From: a candidate division TM6 bacterium GW2011_GWF2_30_66 | GTDB lineage: Bacteria; Babelota; Babeliae; Babelales; Vermiphilaceae | NCBI GenBank assembly: GCA_000989195.1 | Contig: LBOA01000013.1 | Span: 1-38,757 of the forward strand | Reading direction: 5' to 3' | DNA: 38,757 nucleotides | Part shown: positions 23,685-31,792 of the stretch, in pieces | Position numbering within the stretch: the first letter of the stretch is position 1 | Layout of the letters: each line of letters starts with the position of its first letter | Made by a program: the position numbers and the translations under genes | The notes under the pieces: model-generated | Database searches by the model: none | What the model saw: only the letters and a program-made list of their open reading frames with translations | What the model was told of the DNA's origin: nothing

Positions 23685-25253
23685 ATGAAGTATTTTTTTA
23701 AGTTTTTATTGTTTTTTCAGGCTAGTTTATTTGGTTTTAATTTGCTGGCTCAAGAAGAATTATTACCAATATCTCAAATAAGAGATATTGGTCGTAAGCA
23801 GTCTGTTGAACAAGAGTTGCGAGATTTAAATTTAGATACAAGTGATTTAAAAAAAGAAAATGGAGATAAAAAAGAATTATCAAAAAAAGATCAAGATTCC
23901 TTAAAAAAAGATGCAGCACAAGAAAAGCCTGCTATGGAATATGATTTTTTTCCTAAACAAGTTGATAGAAAATTTGATATTAATTTGCAGGGTTATGTTG
24001 CTATTGAAGGGATGTATGATACTCGTCAAGTCATTGGATACAAGTATAATGAATATACATTATTTCCAGCGCCACAAAAATTGGATGCAACAGGTCTTGA
24101 TATAAATGATAAGAGTCAGTTTAATATGTCTGGCGTAAGAGGGACGCTAACTTTGAATGTTAAGGGTCCAGATATATGGGACGCAATATCAAGAGCTCAG
24201 ATTGAAGGTGATTTCTCTGGTATAAATGATGATACTGTTAGTCTTTTTAGGTTGAAAAAAGCATTTGCAAAATTTGAATGGGAAAATTCTAGCGTGATGT
24301 TTGGGCAGTATTATCATCCGATAGTTTTAGATGAACTTTTTCCAGAAACTATTTCTTTTGGTAGGGGTATAATTTATGATCCATTTAGATATGCTCCGCA
24401 AATTAAGTTTAGGCATAAAATTGATCAGCTTGAATTTGTTCTTGCAATATCAAAAAGATTTGATTCTAAAGCTTCTCGTACAGCAGCTATGCCTGATTTG
24501 TATGGGCAAATTAATTTAAATGTAGGAGAACATCTCTTTGGGGCTGGAATAAATTATCATTCAGAAATTCCTCGTCTTTATTCTGAGATTAGCGCTAATT
24601 TTAAAGAATTAGATTGTATAGATGAAGTAAGTGAAAATAAGACATTTAAAACAACAGAAGGTGTAGATTCTATTTATCCTTTTGTGTTTGCAAAATTACA
24701 TGTTCATCCGTTTGATATAAGGATGAAGGCTACGTATGCAGAAAACGGAAATGTTTATTCTTTGATAGGTGGATATAACGTATTGAGTAGAAATGAAAGA
24801 ACAGATGAAAAAATTTATATAAATACAAGAACTTTGGCATGTTGGGCTGATATAATTTATAATAGATTAACTAGTTTTGAACCGGCTGTTTTTATAGGTG
24901 TCTCTAAAAATTTTGGTGCATCAAAAAATATTGTAAAAGGTTATCCAGAGGGTCTTGATGAAAGTGTCACAGATCCTGATTTTCTAACATTATTGCAGGT
25001 AGAAAATGCTACAACTGGAATTGATTATACTTTTATTTGTGCACCAAGGCTTAGGGTTAAATTTGGAGAGCTTAATATTTCTGCAGAGTTGGAATATACT
25101 CGTGCATCATTTGCCAGACCTTTTACGGACCCTGATTGGGAAAAAGATTTTAATTCTAATGGAGCCGTTATTTGTGGAACTCCGGCAAATAATTTCAGGA
25201 TTCTTTTAGCTACTTTTTATAATTTTGATTATAATCCGTTTGTCAAAGGGTAG
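23685..25253 (+). CDS. outer-membrane beta-barrel protein (paralogue, with coiled N-terminus)
   Basis: A 522-residue protein with AAAAGGGC before the start and a signal peptide ending LLAQ-EE. Residues about 23-90 are charged, Lys/Asp/Glu-rich and likely helical; they might contact peptidoglycan or form a trimeric stalk. From about 100 on, short alternating strands resemble porins and closely follow the upstream paralogue (PAPQKLDATGLDIND, SRTAAMPDLYGQIN, GAGINYHSEIPRL). It ends YNFDYNPFVKG rather than on the aromatic residue. The two genes are 32 bases apart and surely co-transcribed. Confidence 0.7.
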   Translation: MKYFFKFLLFFQASLFGFNLLAQEELLPISQIRDIGRKQSVEQELRDLNLDTSDLKKENGDKKELSKKDQDSLKKDAAQEKPAMEYDFFPKQVDRKFDINLQGYVAIEGMYDTRQVIGYKYNEYTLFPAPQKLDATGLDINDKSQFNMSGVRGTLTLNVKGPDIWDAISRAQIEGDFSGINDDTVSLFRLKKAFAKFEWENSSVMFGQYYHPIVLDELFPETISFGRGIIYDPFRYAPQIKFRHKIDQLEFVLAISKRFDSKASRTAAMPDLYGQINLNVGEHLFGAGINYHSEIPRLYSEISANFKELDCIDEVSENKTFKTTEGVDSIYPFVFAKLHVHPFDIRMKATYAENGNVYSLIGGYNVLSRNERTDEKIYINTRTLACWADIIYNRLTSFEPAVFIGVSKNFGASKNIVKGYPEGLDESVTDPDFLTLLQVENATTGIDYTFICAPRLRVKFGELNISAELEYTRASFARPFTDPDWEKDFNSNGAVICGTPANNFRILLATFYNFDYNPFVKG

Positions 25254-25255
25254 AG

Positions 25256-25396
25256 GGATATATTTCACCCCTGCGGGGCGAATTATGGATTTGTGCCAAA
25301 GGTAGGTTGGTTGATATCCCCCTGCGGGGCGAATTATGGATTTGTGCCAAAGGTAGGCTGGTTGATATCCCCCTGCGGGGCGAATTATGGATTATA
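25256..25396. repeat. 51-bp tandem repeats with GC-rich palindrome
   Basis: About 2.5 copies of a 51-bp unit. The palindrome CCCCTGCGGGG recurs at 25268, 25319 and 25370, each followed by CGAATTATGGATT; full units continue into TGTGCCAAAGGTAGG. The first copy is preceded by GGATATATTTCACC, and that 27-base head recurs at 25536-25562. The unit is a multiple of three, which creates an apparent open frame with 17-residue repeats, but there is no start signal or protein-like content. Most likely a short non-coding repeat family. Confidence 0.8.
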
Positions 25397-25457
25397 TCAT
25401 TTGCCGGTAAAAAATATAACACTGTTTTATTAAATAACGCAAGCTTGAAAATACTTA

Positions 25458-25500
25458 CTTCTCCCGTTCGCCCCGAGTTAATCGAGGGGTCGAGGGACTT
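25458..25500. repeat. dispersed palindromic element
   Basis: GC-rich segment containing CGTTCGCCCCGAGT and TCGAGGGGTCGAGGG, a partly palindromic sequence. It resembles the widespread short repeat whose chance translation contains PVRPELVEG. A related copy (CGTTCGCCCTGAGT) lies inside the FtsL-like gene at about 29537-29576, showing the element moves or spreads in this genome. Confidence 0.65.
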
Positions 25501-25535
25501 GTATTTTTGTTAAAATTTATGTAGGAAAATGGTAT

Positions 25536-25562
25536 GGATATATTTCACCCCTGCGGGGCGAA
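25536..25562. repeat. second copy of the 27-base repeat head
   Basis: Positions 25536-25562 are identical to 25256-25282, from GGATATATTTCACC through the CCCCTGCGGGG palindrome to CGAA. It directly abuts the aldolase-gene relic, marking the junction at which that fragment was joined. Confidence 0.85.
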
Positions 25563-25637
25563 ATAAATAAAAGTATTATTTTAATGGCCAGTATAAACAA
25601 GTGAGTAAATTTTTTCTGTTAATTTAACGCTGTCTCT
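25562..25637 (-). pseudogene. 3' relic of a second class I aldolase gene
   Basis: Positions 25562-25628 repeat 25661-25727 exactly (67 bases, covering the last codons and 3' flank of the adjacent aldolase gene). Beyond the identical part the relic still encodes LRDSVK where the intact gene has LEDAVK, with different codons. It is therefore a fragment of a diverged copy rather than a simple duplication. Everything upstream is lost; a palindrome GCCCCCCGGAGGGGG lies at 25644-25658 at the break. Confidence 0.7.
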
Positions 25638-25679
25638 AAGTTAGCCCCCCGGAGGGGGTTAATAAATAAAAGTATTATT

Positions 25680-26537
25680 TTAATGGCCAGTATAAACAAG
25701 TGAGTAAATTTTTTCTGTTAATTTAACAGCATCTTCTAGTGTGTTTTGGTAAATATTTCGTCCAACAGCAACACCATAAGCACCACCAATTTGTATATAG
25801 TGCTGAATTTCTTGTAAAAATGCATGAGGGTCTTTTTTTGGTCCGCCAGAGCAAATTATTTTTGTTTTACCAGCAGCGCCAACGGCTTGCTTTAGACACT
25901 TTGGTGTTTTTGGAGGCATAAGTTTTGTAAAATCGGCTCCAAGCGCAGCAGCAACGCCAGCTGCTCCAGCTGTTAAGTTGGCATCTATTTCTTTTGACAC
26001 ACTTTTTCCTCGTGGGTACATCCATAGTATTGCAATAAGTCCTGCGTGATGAGCTTGATATATTAAATGAGAGGCTTGCGAAAGCATTTCACTTTCATAT
26101 TCACTACCCAAGTAAACTGTATAACCTACGCCTCGTATTTTTAATCCAGAGTTTTTTTGCATATCCAAAACATCTTCTATGGTCCAAAGTTGGCCGCTAA
26201 ATGGGTCCATTTCTTCTGCCGGTACGATGTCTGTTTTTGCATTTACTTTTACTATGTAGTTAATATCTGGGTAATCTTGCCCATAAAGTGAGATTAGACC
26301 TAAGTGTGATACAAAAGCTCCGATTTTTCCTTTGCTTGCAATTTTAAATAAGTGTTCTGGGTCATTTACTTCTGCGGGGATATTTTCGCCATAAAAGTCT
26401 TTATTTAAATGTTCTATTTTATGGTCCCCAGCAAATAAAAAAAGTTTGCCGGTATCTTTTGTTATTGCAAGATAATTTTCTATGTAATTTTTTTCTGCAG
26501 TTTTTGCTACGTCTGCTGGAATTTGTACTTTTATCAT
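25680..26537 (-). CDS. class I fructose-bisphosphate aldolase (DhnA/archaeal type)
   Basis: A 285-residue TIM-barrel enzyme of the DhnA/FbaB group, which splits fructose 1,6-bisphosphate into two triose phosphates by a Schiff base. Seen: FAGDHKIEHLN near the N-terminus, then the catalytic lysine in ADFTKLMPP at 205, IICSGGPKKD and GAYGVAVGRNIYQ, which bind phosphate at the barrel top. Length is normal and AAGGGAAGAGC supports the start. Cytoplasmic, no signal peptide. It is the last gene of the FtsL-FtsI-ATP-grasp series, with an 84-base gap. Related proteins include aldolases for other sugars, but glycolytic use is most likely. Confidence 0.85.
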   Translation of the reverse strand: MIKVQIPADVAKTAEKNYIENYLAITKDTGKLFLFAGDHKIEHLNKDFYGENIPAEVNDPEHLFKIASKGKIGAFVSHLGLISLYGQDYPDINYIVKVNAKTDIVPAEEMDPFSGQLWTIEDVLDMQKNSGLKIRGVGYTVYLGSEYESEMLSQASHLIYQAHHAGLIAILWMYPRGKSVSKEIDANLTAGAAGVAAALGADFTKLMPPKTPKCLKQAVGAAGKTKIICSGGPKKDPHAFLQEIQHYIQIGGAYGVAVGRNIYQNTLEDAVKLTEKIYSLVYTGH

Positions 26538-26621
26538 TTGCTCTTCCCTTTTTTAATATTATTTGCCACAATCTCAAACCAAGGCTACTAACAACTACAA
26601 ATAAATTTACATAGGACCAGT

Positions 26622-27734
26622 TTATAACTCTAATATTTTTTTGTATATTTTTGGGATTATTTTTTCCATAATTTTACCAACATTATTTATATCTTCATTG
26701 TTTACAGGTGCCGAGCCGGTAGAACATCTTGTTATTTTTGACTTATGCTTATCATTTAGAGAGCCTTTTTCTGATATAGATTTAACTGGTAATTTCCAGT
26801 ATGCTCCTATTATTTTAAAATCAATTGTTTTTTCATTGTTACTCATTACAAAAACAATTCTCATCGTAGCATCGTATTTTTTTTTATCTACCAAAATACA
26901 TTTGGATTTTTCAAAGCTTTCTACTAGAAAGATATTTTCTTTGTATCTAGACCAATATGCGTATTCACTATTTAAGTCTTTTATCAAGCTATGTATATTT
27001 GCACCCATTATTTTTTTTAGGGTTTTATTTAAATCTTTTTTTTCAACAATAATTATGCCTTCGCCTCGAGTTGCATTTATAGGTTTTATGACAAAAGTTT
27101 CGCATTTTAAATCTTGAGATATTTCTTGAGCAAGATTTTTATGGTATTTAAATGGATATGATTTCCAATTTGGTTTAAAAATTTCTAGTTTTTTGCTTTG
27201 GAAAAGTAGCGCTGCATTATGTTTGTTTTCGCAATATTTTGTGAATTTATCGTTCAATACTATAAATTCACTTAATTTTTCTGTAATTGCTTTTCTGTTG
27301 CTACGGTTTTTTATAACAATTATTCCATTGTAATCTTGAAGTTTTGTTTTGGATTTTTTCTCTTGAAGGCCTTTTTGGTTAGCAAGTTTAAAATTATTGT
27401 CTTTCTCTAGATCTTCAAAGCTTTTTTTGCGCAGGCCATTTAGTTTATATAAAACATCAATTGCTTTGTCATTAGATAAGCTAGAGCTTCTGCTGCTAAC
27501 ATACCATATTGGTTTTTTCAGTTGTGCCAAATACTTCCATAAGTTTCCCCATATTTTCCCTGGTCCAAATAAATATTCATGTCCTTTGAATGCAGAAAAT
27601 TCTATTTCTCCAAATTCTAAAATTTTTAAAGAATTATCATCATACTTTATATCCATTATTCCACATGAGATATCTTCTTTATATGTTTTTTTGTATTTAT
27701 ATTTTCTTATAAAGCTATATAAAAAATCTTGCAT
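26622..27734 (-). CDS. ATP-grasp fold protein
   Basis: A 370-residue protein with GGGGGATAT before the start and no signal peptide. The C-terminal half is ATP-grasp-like: TFVIKPINATRGEGIIIV (lysine and glycine-rich loop for ATP), IFLVESF (hinge) and YDATMRIVFVM followed by IIGAYWKLP. Such enzymes form amide or thioester bonds by acyl-phosphate intermediates; the tubulin-tyrosine-ligase and peptide-ligase types are closest in layout. Residues 1-190 match nothing I recognise. It follows ftsI by 27 bases, the place where Mur ligases often lie, but it is not a Mur ligase. Near the C-terminus RCSTGSAPVN is encoded by a GC-rich stretch that looks inserted. Confidence 0.6.
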   Translation of the reverse strand: MQDFLYSFIRKYKYKKTYKEDISCGIMDIKYDDNSLKILEFGEIEFSAFKGHEYLFGPGKIWGNLWKYLAQLKKPIWYVSSRSSSLSNDKAIDVLYKLNGLRKKSFEDLEKDNNFKLANQKGLQEKKSKTKLQDYNGIIVIKNRSNRKAITEKLSEFIVLNDKFTKYCENKHNAALLFQSKKLEIFKPNWKSYPFKYHKNLAQEISQDLKCETFVIKPINATRGEGIIIVEKKDLNKTLKKIMGANIHSLIKDLNSEYAYWSRYKENIFLVESFEKSKCILVDKKKYDATMRIVFVMSNNEKTIDFKIIGAYWKLPVKSISEKGSLNDKHKSKITRCSTGSAPVNNEDINNVGKIMEKIIPKIYKKILEL

Positions 27735-27761
27735 ATATCCCCCAGTTTTTTTATGCCATAA

Positions 27762-29426
27762 TTATATAATTTTATCATGAATTAAGGTTTTTTCAGCAAT
27801 TTTTTCAAATAAAGGTACGGCTACCGTGTCGGCATGTACGCCTTTTTTTTCTATTTCTTTTACAAAAACTACAATTACACGCTGATATAGATCTTTTTCG
27901 ATAATTCCAGCGCATGTGAAAATATTGTCATTTTGCGAATATTTACCATCTTTCAATAAATTTGCCGTTCCTGTTTTGCACATTATTCTATAGCCTTTTA
28001 TTCTGGCGCGCTTACAGGTACCTTTAAGTGTTGTATTTTCCATTATGTATTTTATTATTTTTACGCTTTTTTCTGAATAAGTTCTATTGTTTTTGTTGTT
28101 TTTTACTAAATTTTCTTCATTTTCTGTCGGGGCTGGCAAAATAAGTCTTGGTTTAATTGGTATGCCGTCATTAGCGATCATACAAAAGAAATTTGCAATC
28201 TGTAGTAGTGTTTCGGTTGCTTCGTATCCATAAGAAAGTGAGATAATAGATTGTTTTGACCAGTTATTTGGAGGGTTTACAAATCCACTTTGTTCGCCTG
28301 GAAATTCTATATTTGTTTTTACCCCAAATCCCATTTTTATATAATGATCATAAATTTTTTCTCCGACTCTTTTTGCAACTATAGCTATGCCTATATTATT
28401 AGATCTTTCTACAATTTCAGAAAATGATATTATTCCATGAGGGGCTACTGTATTTATTTTTCTACCGTCTATGTATGTGCTTTTTGTGTTTTTACAGTCT
28501 ATTAGTTCATCTGGTGTTACGACGTATTCTTCTAAAGCTGCTAATGCGGCGGGGATTTTCATTACAGAGCCTAGTTCAAAGCACTCAGTTATGATTTTAT
28601 TTTTGCTGTTATCTGGGTTAATGCTTTTTGTATCATTTGGGTCAAAATATGGGTAGTTTATTAGCGCTAGAATATCACCATTTTTTGGATCCATTATTAT
28701 TGCGGCAGCTTCTTTGGCGTTATATTTTTCAACAATTTCTTTTAGTTCTTCTGTTGCTAAAAATTGTAGGTCGCTACTTAGTGTTAATATTAAGGGTATT
28801 GCAGTTTTGCCTTTAATTTTAGTTTCTTTTTTAAAGTGAAAGTGTCCTGATCTTGCATCTTTTTCGAGATAAACAGTTGTTGGTTCTCCTGCTAATTGGC
28901 TGTTGAATTTCATTTCGAGGCCAGAAATTCCAAAATTGTCTATGTCGGTAAGACCTATTGTTGTACTTGCAGATTCTATAGGATAAAATCTACCTTGTTC
29001 TTTTAATAAGTAAATATCTTCTATTTTACTATTTTTTATAAATTCTATTTGTTCGTCGCTCAATTTTCTTTGCACGAACATAAAGTGGCTTTTTTTACTT
29101 TTTTCTAGGCGAGTAATAGCTTTTGGATAATTTTTATTTAAAAATTTTATTAATGAAGCTTTTTTGTCTTTTGTAAGTTGTCGTGGCAATACAAATGCAG
29201 AGAAGCAGTCTTTGTTCATGGCAAAAAAGCTTTTTCCTGTCCTGTCTGCGATTGGCGCTCTTTCTTGTTGCATTTTTACGCTTACGTCATATTGTTTTTT
29301 TCCTAAATTTTCAAAAAAATCTTTTTTCATAATTTGTATCATGAATAAGTTTATGGCTATTGTTACATAGATCGAAAAAAACAATAAAAATACTATAATT
29401 ATTCTTGTTTTATAGCTTTTGTTCAT
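27762..29426 (-). CDS. ftsI: class B penicillin-binding protein (FtsI/PBP2-like transpeptidase)
   Basis: A 554-residue cell-wall transpeptidase that crosslinks septal peptidoglycan. One membrane helix at about 9-29 anchors it; the dimerisation domain follows (QERAPIADRTGK). The catalytic motifs are complete: SVMK with the nucleophile Ser287 and Lys290, SNN at 342-344, and KTG at 484-486. Its start codon overlaps the stop of the FtsL-like gene by four bases (ATGA), indicating translational coupling and matching the usual ftsL-ftsI order of division clusters. The presence of this gene means the organism makes peptidoglycan at least at division. Confidence 0.93.
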   Translation of the reverse strand: MNKSYKTRIIIVFLLFFSIYVTIAINLFMIQIMKKDFFENLGKKQYDVSVKMQQERAPIADRTGKSFFAMNKDCFSAFVLPRQLTKDKKASLIKFLNKNYPKAITRLEKSKKSHFMFVQRKLSDEQIEFIKNSKIEDIYLLKEQGRFYPIESASTTIGLTDIDNFGISGLEMKFNSQLAGEPTTVYLEKDARSGHFHFKKETKIKGKTAIPLILTLSSDLQFLATEELKEIVEKYNAKEAAAIIMDPKNGDILALINYPYFDPNDTKSINPDNSKNKIITECFELGSVMKIPAALAALEEYVVTPDELIDCKNTKSTYIDGRKINTVAPHGIISFSEIVERSNNIGIAIVAKRVGEKIYDHYIKMGFGVKTNIEFPGEQSGFVNPPNNWSKQSIISLSYGYEATETLLQIANFFCMIANDGIPIKPRLILPAPTENEENLVKNNKNNRTYSEKSVKIIKYIMENTTLKGTCKRARIKGYRIMCKTGTANLLKDGKYSQNDNIFTCAGIIEKDLYQRVIVVFVKEIEKKGVHADTVAVPLFEKIAEKTLIHDKII

Positions 29427-29911
29427 TGTTTTGCCTGAATTTTATTATTAGCTATAGTTAGTTTTTTTTGAATTTTTTTATTATTTTTTAATGTACTCTC
29501 TTTTTGTATGGGCGTAAAAACTATGGATTCTCCCCCTCGTTCGCCCTGAGTAGGACCTTTAGGTCCGCATCGAAGGGTTGTCAATGAAGTTGACTCTTCT
29601 TGTTTTTGCGAAGTAAGCTTTTCAACTTGTTCAATATTTTCTTTCACTAAATCAATTTTTTTTACTTGTTTAATATTTAAGCCATACATATCAAGCTTTT
29701 CACTGGCAAATTTTTTAATAGTTGAGCTCTTGCGTAAATTATATAAATTTTGAGATAGTTCCTGTTTTTTTTGTGTAAGAGATTTTATCTCATTTTCATA
29801 TTTTTGTTTAGTGTAAGATAAGCTAATGAATTTATTGTTTTTGTTTATCTGGAAAAAAATAAACAATAGATGGGTGCAAATAAATATAGATATAAAAGTT
29901 GCTCTTTTCAT
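29423..29911 (-). CDS. ftsL: FtsL-like division protein with an in-frame repeat insert
   Basis: A 162-residue protein: a short cytoplasmic tail, one membrane helix at about 5-20, and a coiled coil at about 35-80 (KYENEIKSLTQKKQELSQN). The position directly before ftsI and this layout point to FtsL, which bridges FtsB and FtsI at the septum; sequence alone is too divergent to be sure. Residues about 111-131 (LRCGPKGPTQGERGGES) come from a GC-rich palindromic repeat lying inside the gene without breaking the frame. The rest of the C-terminus is a Lys/Gln-rich tail. Confidence 0.6.
   Translation of the reverse strand: MKRATFISIFICTHLLFIFFQINKNNKFISLSYTKQKYENEIKSLTQKKQELSQNLYNLRKSSTIKKFASEKLDMYGLNIKQVKKIDLVKENIEQVEKLTSQKQEESTSLTTLRCGPKGPTQGERGGESIVFTPIQKESTLKNNKKIQKKLTIANNKIQAKQ
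29530..29580. repeat. palindromic repeat inserted in the FtsL-like gene
   Basis: GC-rich segment with the inverted pair GGACC/GGTCC (29553-29557 and 29562-29566) and the flank CGTTCGCCCTGAGT, near-identical to CGTTCGCCCCGAGT of the intergenic copy at 25464. It stands out from the AT-rich surroundings and keeps the reading frame open, comparable in behaviour to Rickettsia palindromic elements. Confidence 0.65.
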
Positions 29912-29948
29912 AGTTTTCTACTCTTAAATATGCCTTTTTTTACAAAAA

Positions 29949-29987
29949 AATATCAGTAAAGAAATTGTGCATCTCTTTACTGATATT
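29949..29987 (-). terminator. Rho-independent terminator
   Basis: Positions 29949-29962 pair perfectly with 29974-29987 (14 pairs, 11-base loop). Read on the minus strand, the hairpin is followed by a run of seven T. It lies 155 bases beyond the 86-residue exported protein gene and upstream of the FtsL-like gene, separating the two transcription units. Confidence 0.8.
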
Positions 29988-30142
29988 ACAAAATTAATGT
30001 TTTTTAAATCAACTAAATTTATAATTATAAGATATTAACGTAAATAATTTACGAGTTTAAATAATTATGATTTTTGATTAAAATGCATATTTTATTTTTT
30101 TATCATGTATAAAATAATAAAATTCTAAAATATCGAAAAATT

Positions 30143-30403
30143 TTATGGTACAAGAAATTTGAAATCATCAAATTCTTCTTTTTGATTACCTAAATTTTTA
30201 TTGTTTTTTCGATCCAATGCTTTTTTTATTAAAATTTTTTGTACTTGTTGTTCTTTTTTTAACTGTTCCCGTATTATTTTTTCACGTTTTGCAATATATT
30301 CCTGTATATATTCGTCGTTAAATGGAAGGCATCCAAATGATAGTTTATTAAAGATTAATAAGCTGAAAAATAACAAAAAAACATGCAATTTTAAGTTTTT
30401 CAT
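30143..30403 (-). CDS. small exported protein of unknown function
   Basis: An 86-residue protein with AAGGATAAAACA before the start and a clear signal peptide (hydrophobic residues 7-20, cleavage near SFG-CL). The mature part is about 62 residues, mostly a charged helix (about 30-70, rich in Lys, Glu and Gln), ending in an acidic-aromatic tail DDFKFLVP. No family recognised. It has its own terminator downstream at 29949-29987. Confidence 0.6.
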   Translation of the reverse strand: MKNLKLHVFLLFFSLLIFNKLSFGCLPFNDEYIQEYIAKREKIIREQLKKEQQVQKILIKKALDRKNNKNLGNQKEEFDDFKFLVP

Positions 30404-30572
30404 TGTTTTATCCTTGTAACGTTAATTAAATGTAATTTAACAAATGTTACTAGGGTTGCGGGTTAAAGTCAAATTTTGTGTAACAATATAATATATCCTG
30501 TCAGGATTTTTATGTTGTTGCGTAAGTTCTGTTATAAAGTTTTAAATGCTTTAATTTTTCTGGTAAAAATTT

Positions 30573-31787
30573 TTATTTATTGTTTTTTTTGAGTGATTGA
30601 TTTTTAGGGCTATTAGTTTCAGAATCTGGACTAGCCAAGCCACTTAGATCGCCAAAGCTGCTAGGGCTTTCAAGATCTTCAAGGTTGCTATTGCTAACGA
30701 AATCACTTTTAGGTATTATTCTATCAAATTCAGGGTCTTTGTATTCGATGATAGTTACTTTTTTGATATGTTTTTTTAGTTCATTTATTTTTATATTGTT
30801 AGAAGAAAAATTGAAGTTCATCCAATTTTTTTTAATAACAAGTTCTATATTTTCAGGGAAATTTTGTATTTGATCATCGTTTATTTGAAATAAAATTGAA
30901 GGGTTGATTATGATTGTTTTTAAGCTTTTTGGTAGAAATTCAAAATTTTTTCCAGTTATGTCTGTATTTTTTTCGATTCCCATTTCTGAATTTGCAAAAT
31001 TAATTATAGATATTTTTGGTAAATTTTTGAAATTGTCGCTTTTAAATTTGTTATTCGGGCAAAATTTAAATAGTTTCGGAGGTAAATCGTTTGGATTTAA
31101 ATTTTCTATAGAAGCTTTTTTTAAACAAAGAGAAGTTAAAGTTTTTGGTAAATGCTTTAATAAATGGCTATCTTTAATTGTGCATCCAAGTTTTAATTTT
31201 TTTGTATTTCTTGGAATTCCTTTAAAAAAATCTTCTGAAGCGTTAAAATCTATTTCTGAAATATCTATTTCAGTTAGACTTTTTGAAAAATTAAAATCAG
31301 AGAATAAATTTTCTTTAATATAAAAGTTGTTTTTTAATATTAATATTTCTAATTTTTTTGGAAGATTTTTTAAAAAATCGGCATTAATATTTGTGCAAGA
31401 AGATATTTTTAGAAATCTTATATTGCTTTCTGAAAGAATTTTTATAATATTATTCTGAAAAACTTTTTCTATGTCTATTGAATAAAGAACAAGTCCAATT
31501 AAATTGTTTTTTTGTATATCGATAAGTTTTTCTATTTGTTTGCTAGAAATTTTTTGTGCGTTTTTATATAGAGAATTGTTGCCATTAATGATTATTTTAA
31601 ATAAGTAATTATCGAATTTTTCTTGTGAAGCATTAATTTCTATTTCTTCTAAGTATTGATTTATATTATCTAAATCAAGTTCAATTGTAAAAAAACTTTT
31701 AGGTTTATTTTTATTTTTCGTGCAAAATATACAGCTTGATATTGCAAGTGAGATTAATAAAAGTAATTTTATTATTTTTATTATCAT
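30573..31787 (-). CDS. exported leucine-rich (FNIP-like) repeat protein, possible lipoprotein
   Basis: A 404-residue protein with a hydrophobic signal (residues 6-18) ending ISSC, a plausible lipobox with Cys at 19. The mature part has degenerate repeats of about 21-24 residues in the pattern LPKxLxxLxL: LPKKLEILILKNN, IPRNTKKLKLGC, LPKTLTSLCLKKA, LPKSLKTIIINPS. This resembles the FNIP repeats abundant in Dictyostelium and in giant viruses, or generally leucine-rich repeats. Such proteins usually bind other proteins; a host-interaction role is inferred. The C-terminus is Ser/Pro/Asn-rich. The gene starts only five bases after the upstream small gene; its own ribosome-binding site is weak. Confidence 0.65.
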   Translation of the reverse strand: MIIKIIKLLLLISLAISSCIFCTKNKNKPKSFFTIELDLDNINQYLEEIEINASQEKFDNYLFKIIINGNNSLYKNAQKISSKQIEKLIDIQKNNLIGLVLYSIDIEKVFQNNIIKILSESNIRFLKISSCTNINADFLKNLPKKLEILILKNNFYIKENLFSDFNFSKSLTEIDISEIDFNASEDFFKGIPRNTKKLKLGCTIKDSHLLKHLPKTLTSLCLKKASIENLNPNDLPPKLFKFCPNNKFKSDNFKNLPKISIINFANSEMGIEKNTDITGKNFEFLPKSLKTIIINPSILFQINDDQIQNFPENIELVIKKNWMNFNFSSNNIKINELKKHIKKVTIIEYKDPEFDRIIPKSDFVSNSNLEDLESPSSFGDLSGLASPDSETNSPKNQSLKKNNK

Positions 31788-31792
31788 AATTT

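Noticed and set aside
25256-25396. Possible CRISPR array
   Set aside because: The 51-bp units are directly tandem with no unique spacers, there are under three copies and no cas genes are in the window.
25307-25513. Small protein with 17-residue repeats
   Set aside because: It is the chance translation of the 51-bp DNA repeat and the PVRPEL-type palindrome; no ribosome-binding site or conserved start.
26641-27117. Plus-strand open frame opposite the ATP-grasp gene
   Set aside because: Shadow of the minus-strand gene, which has a strong ribosome-binding site and ATP-grasp motifs.
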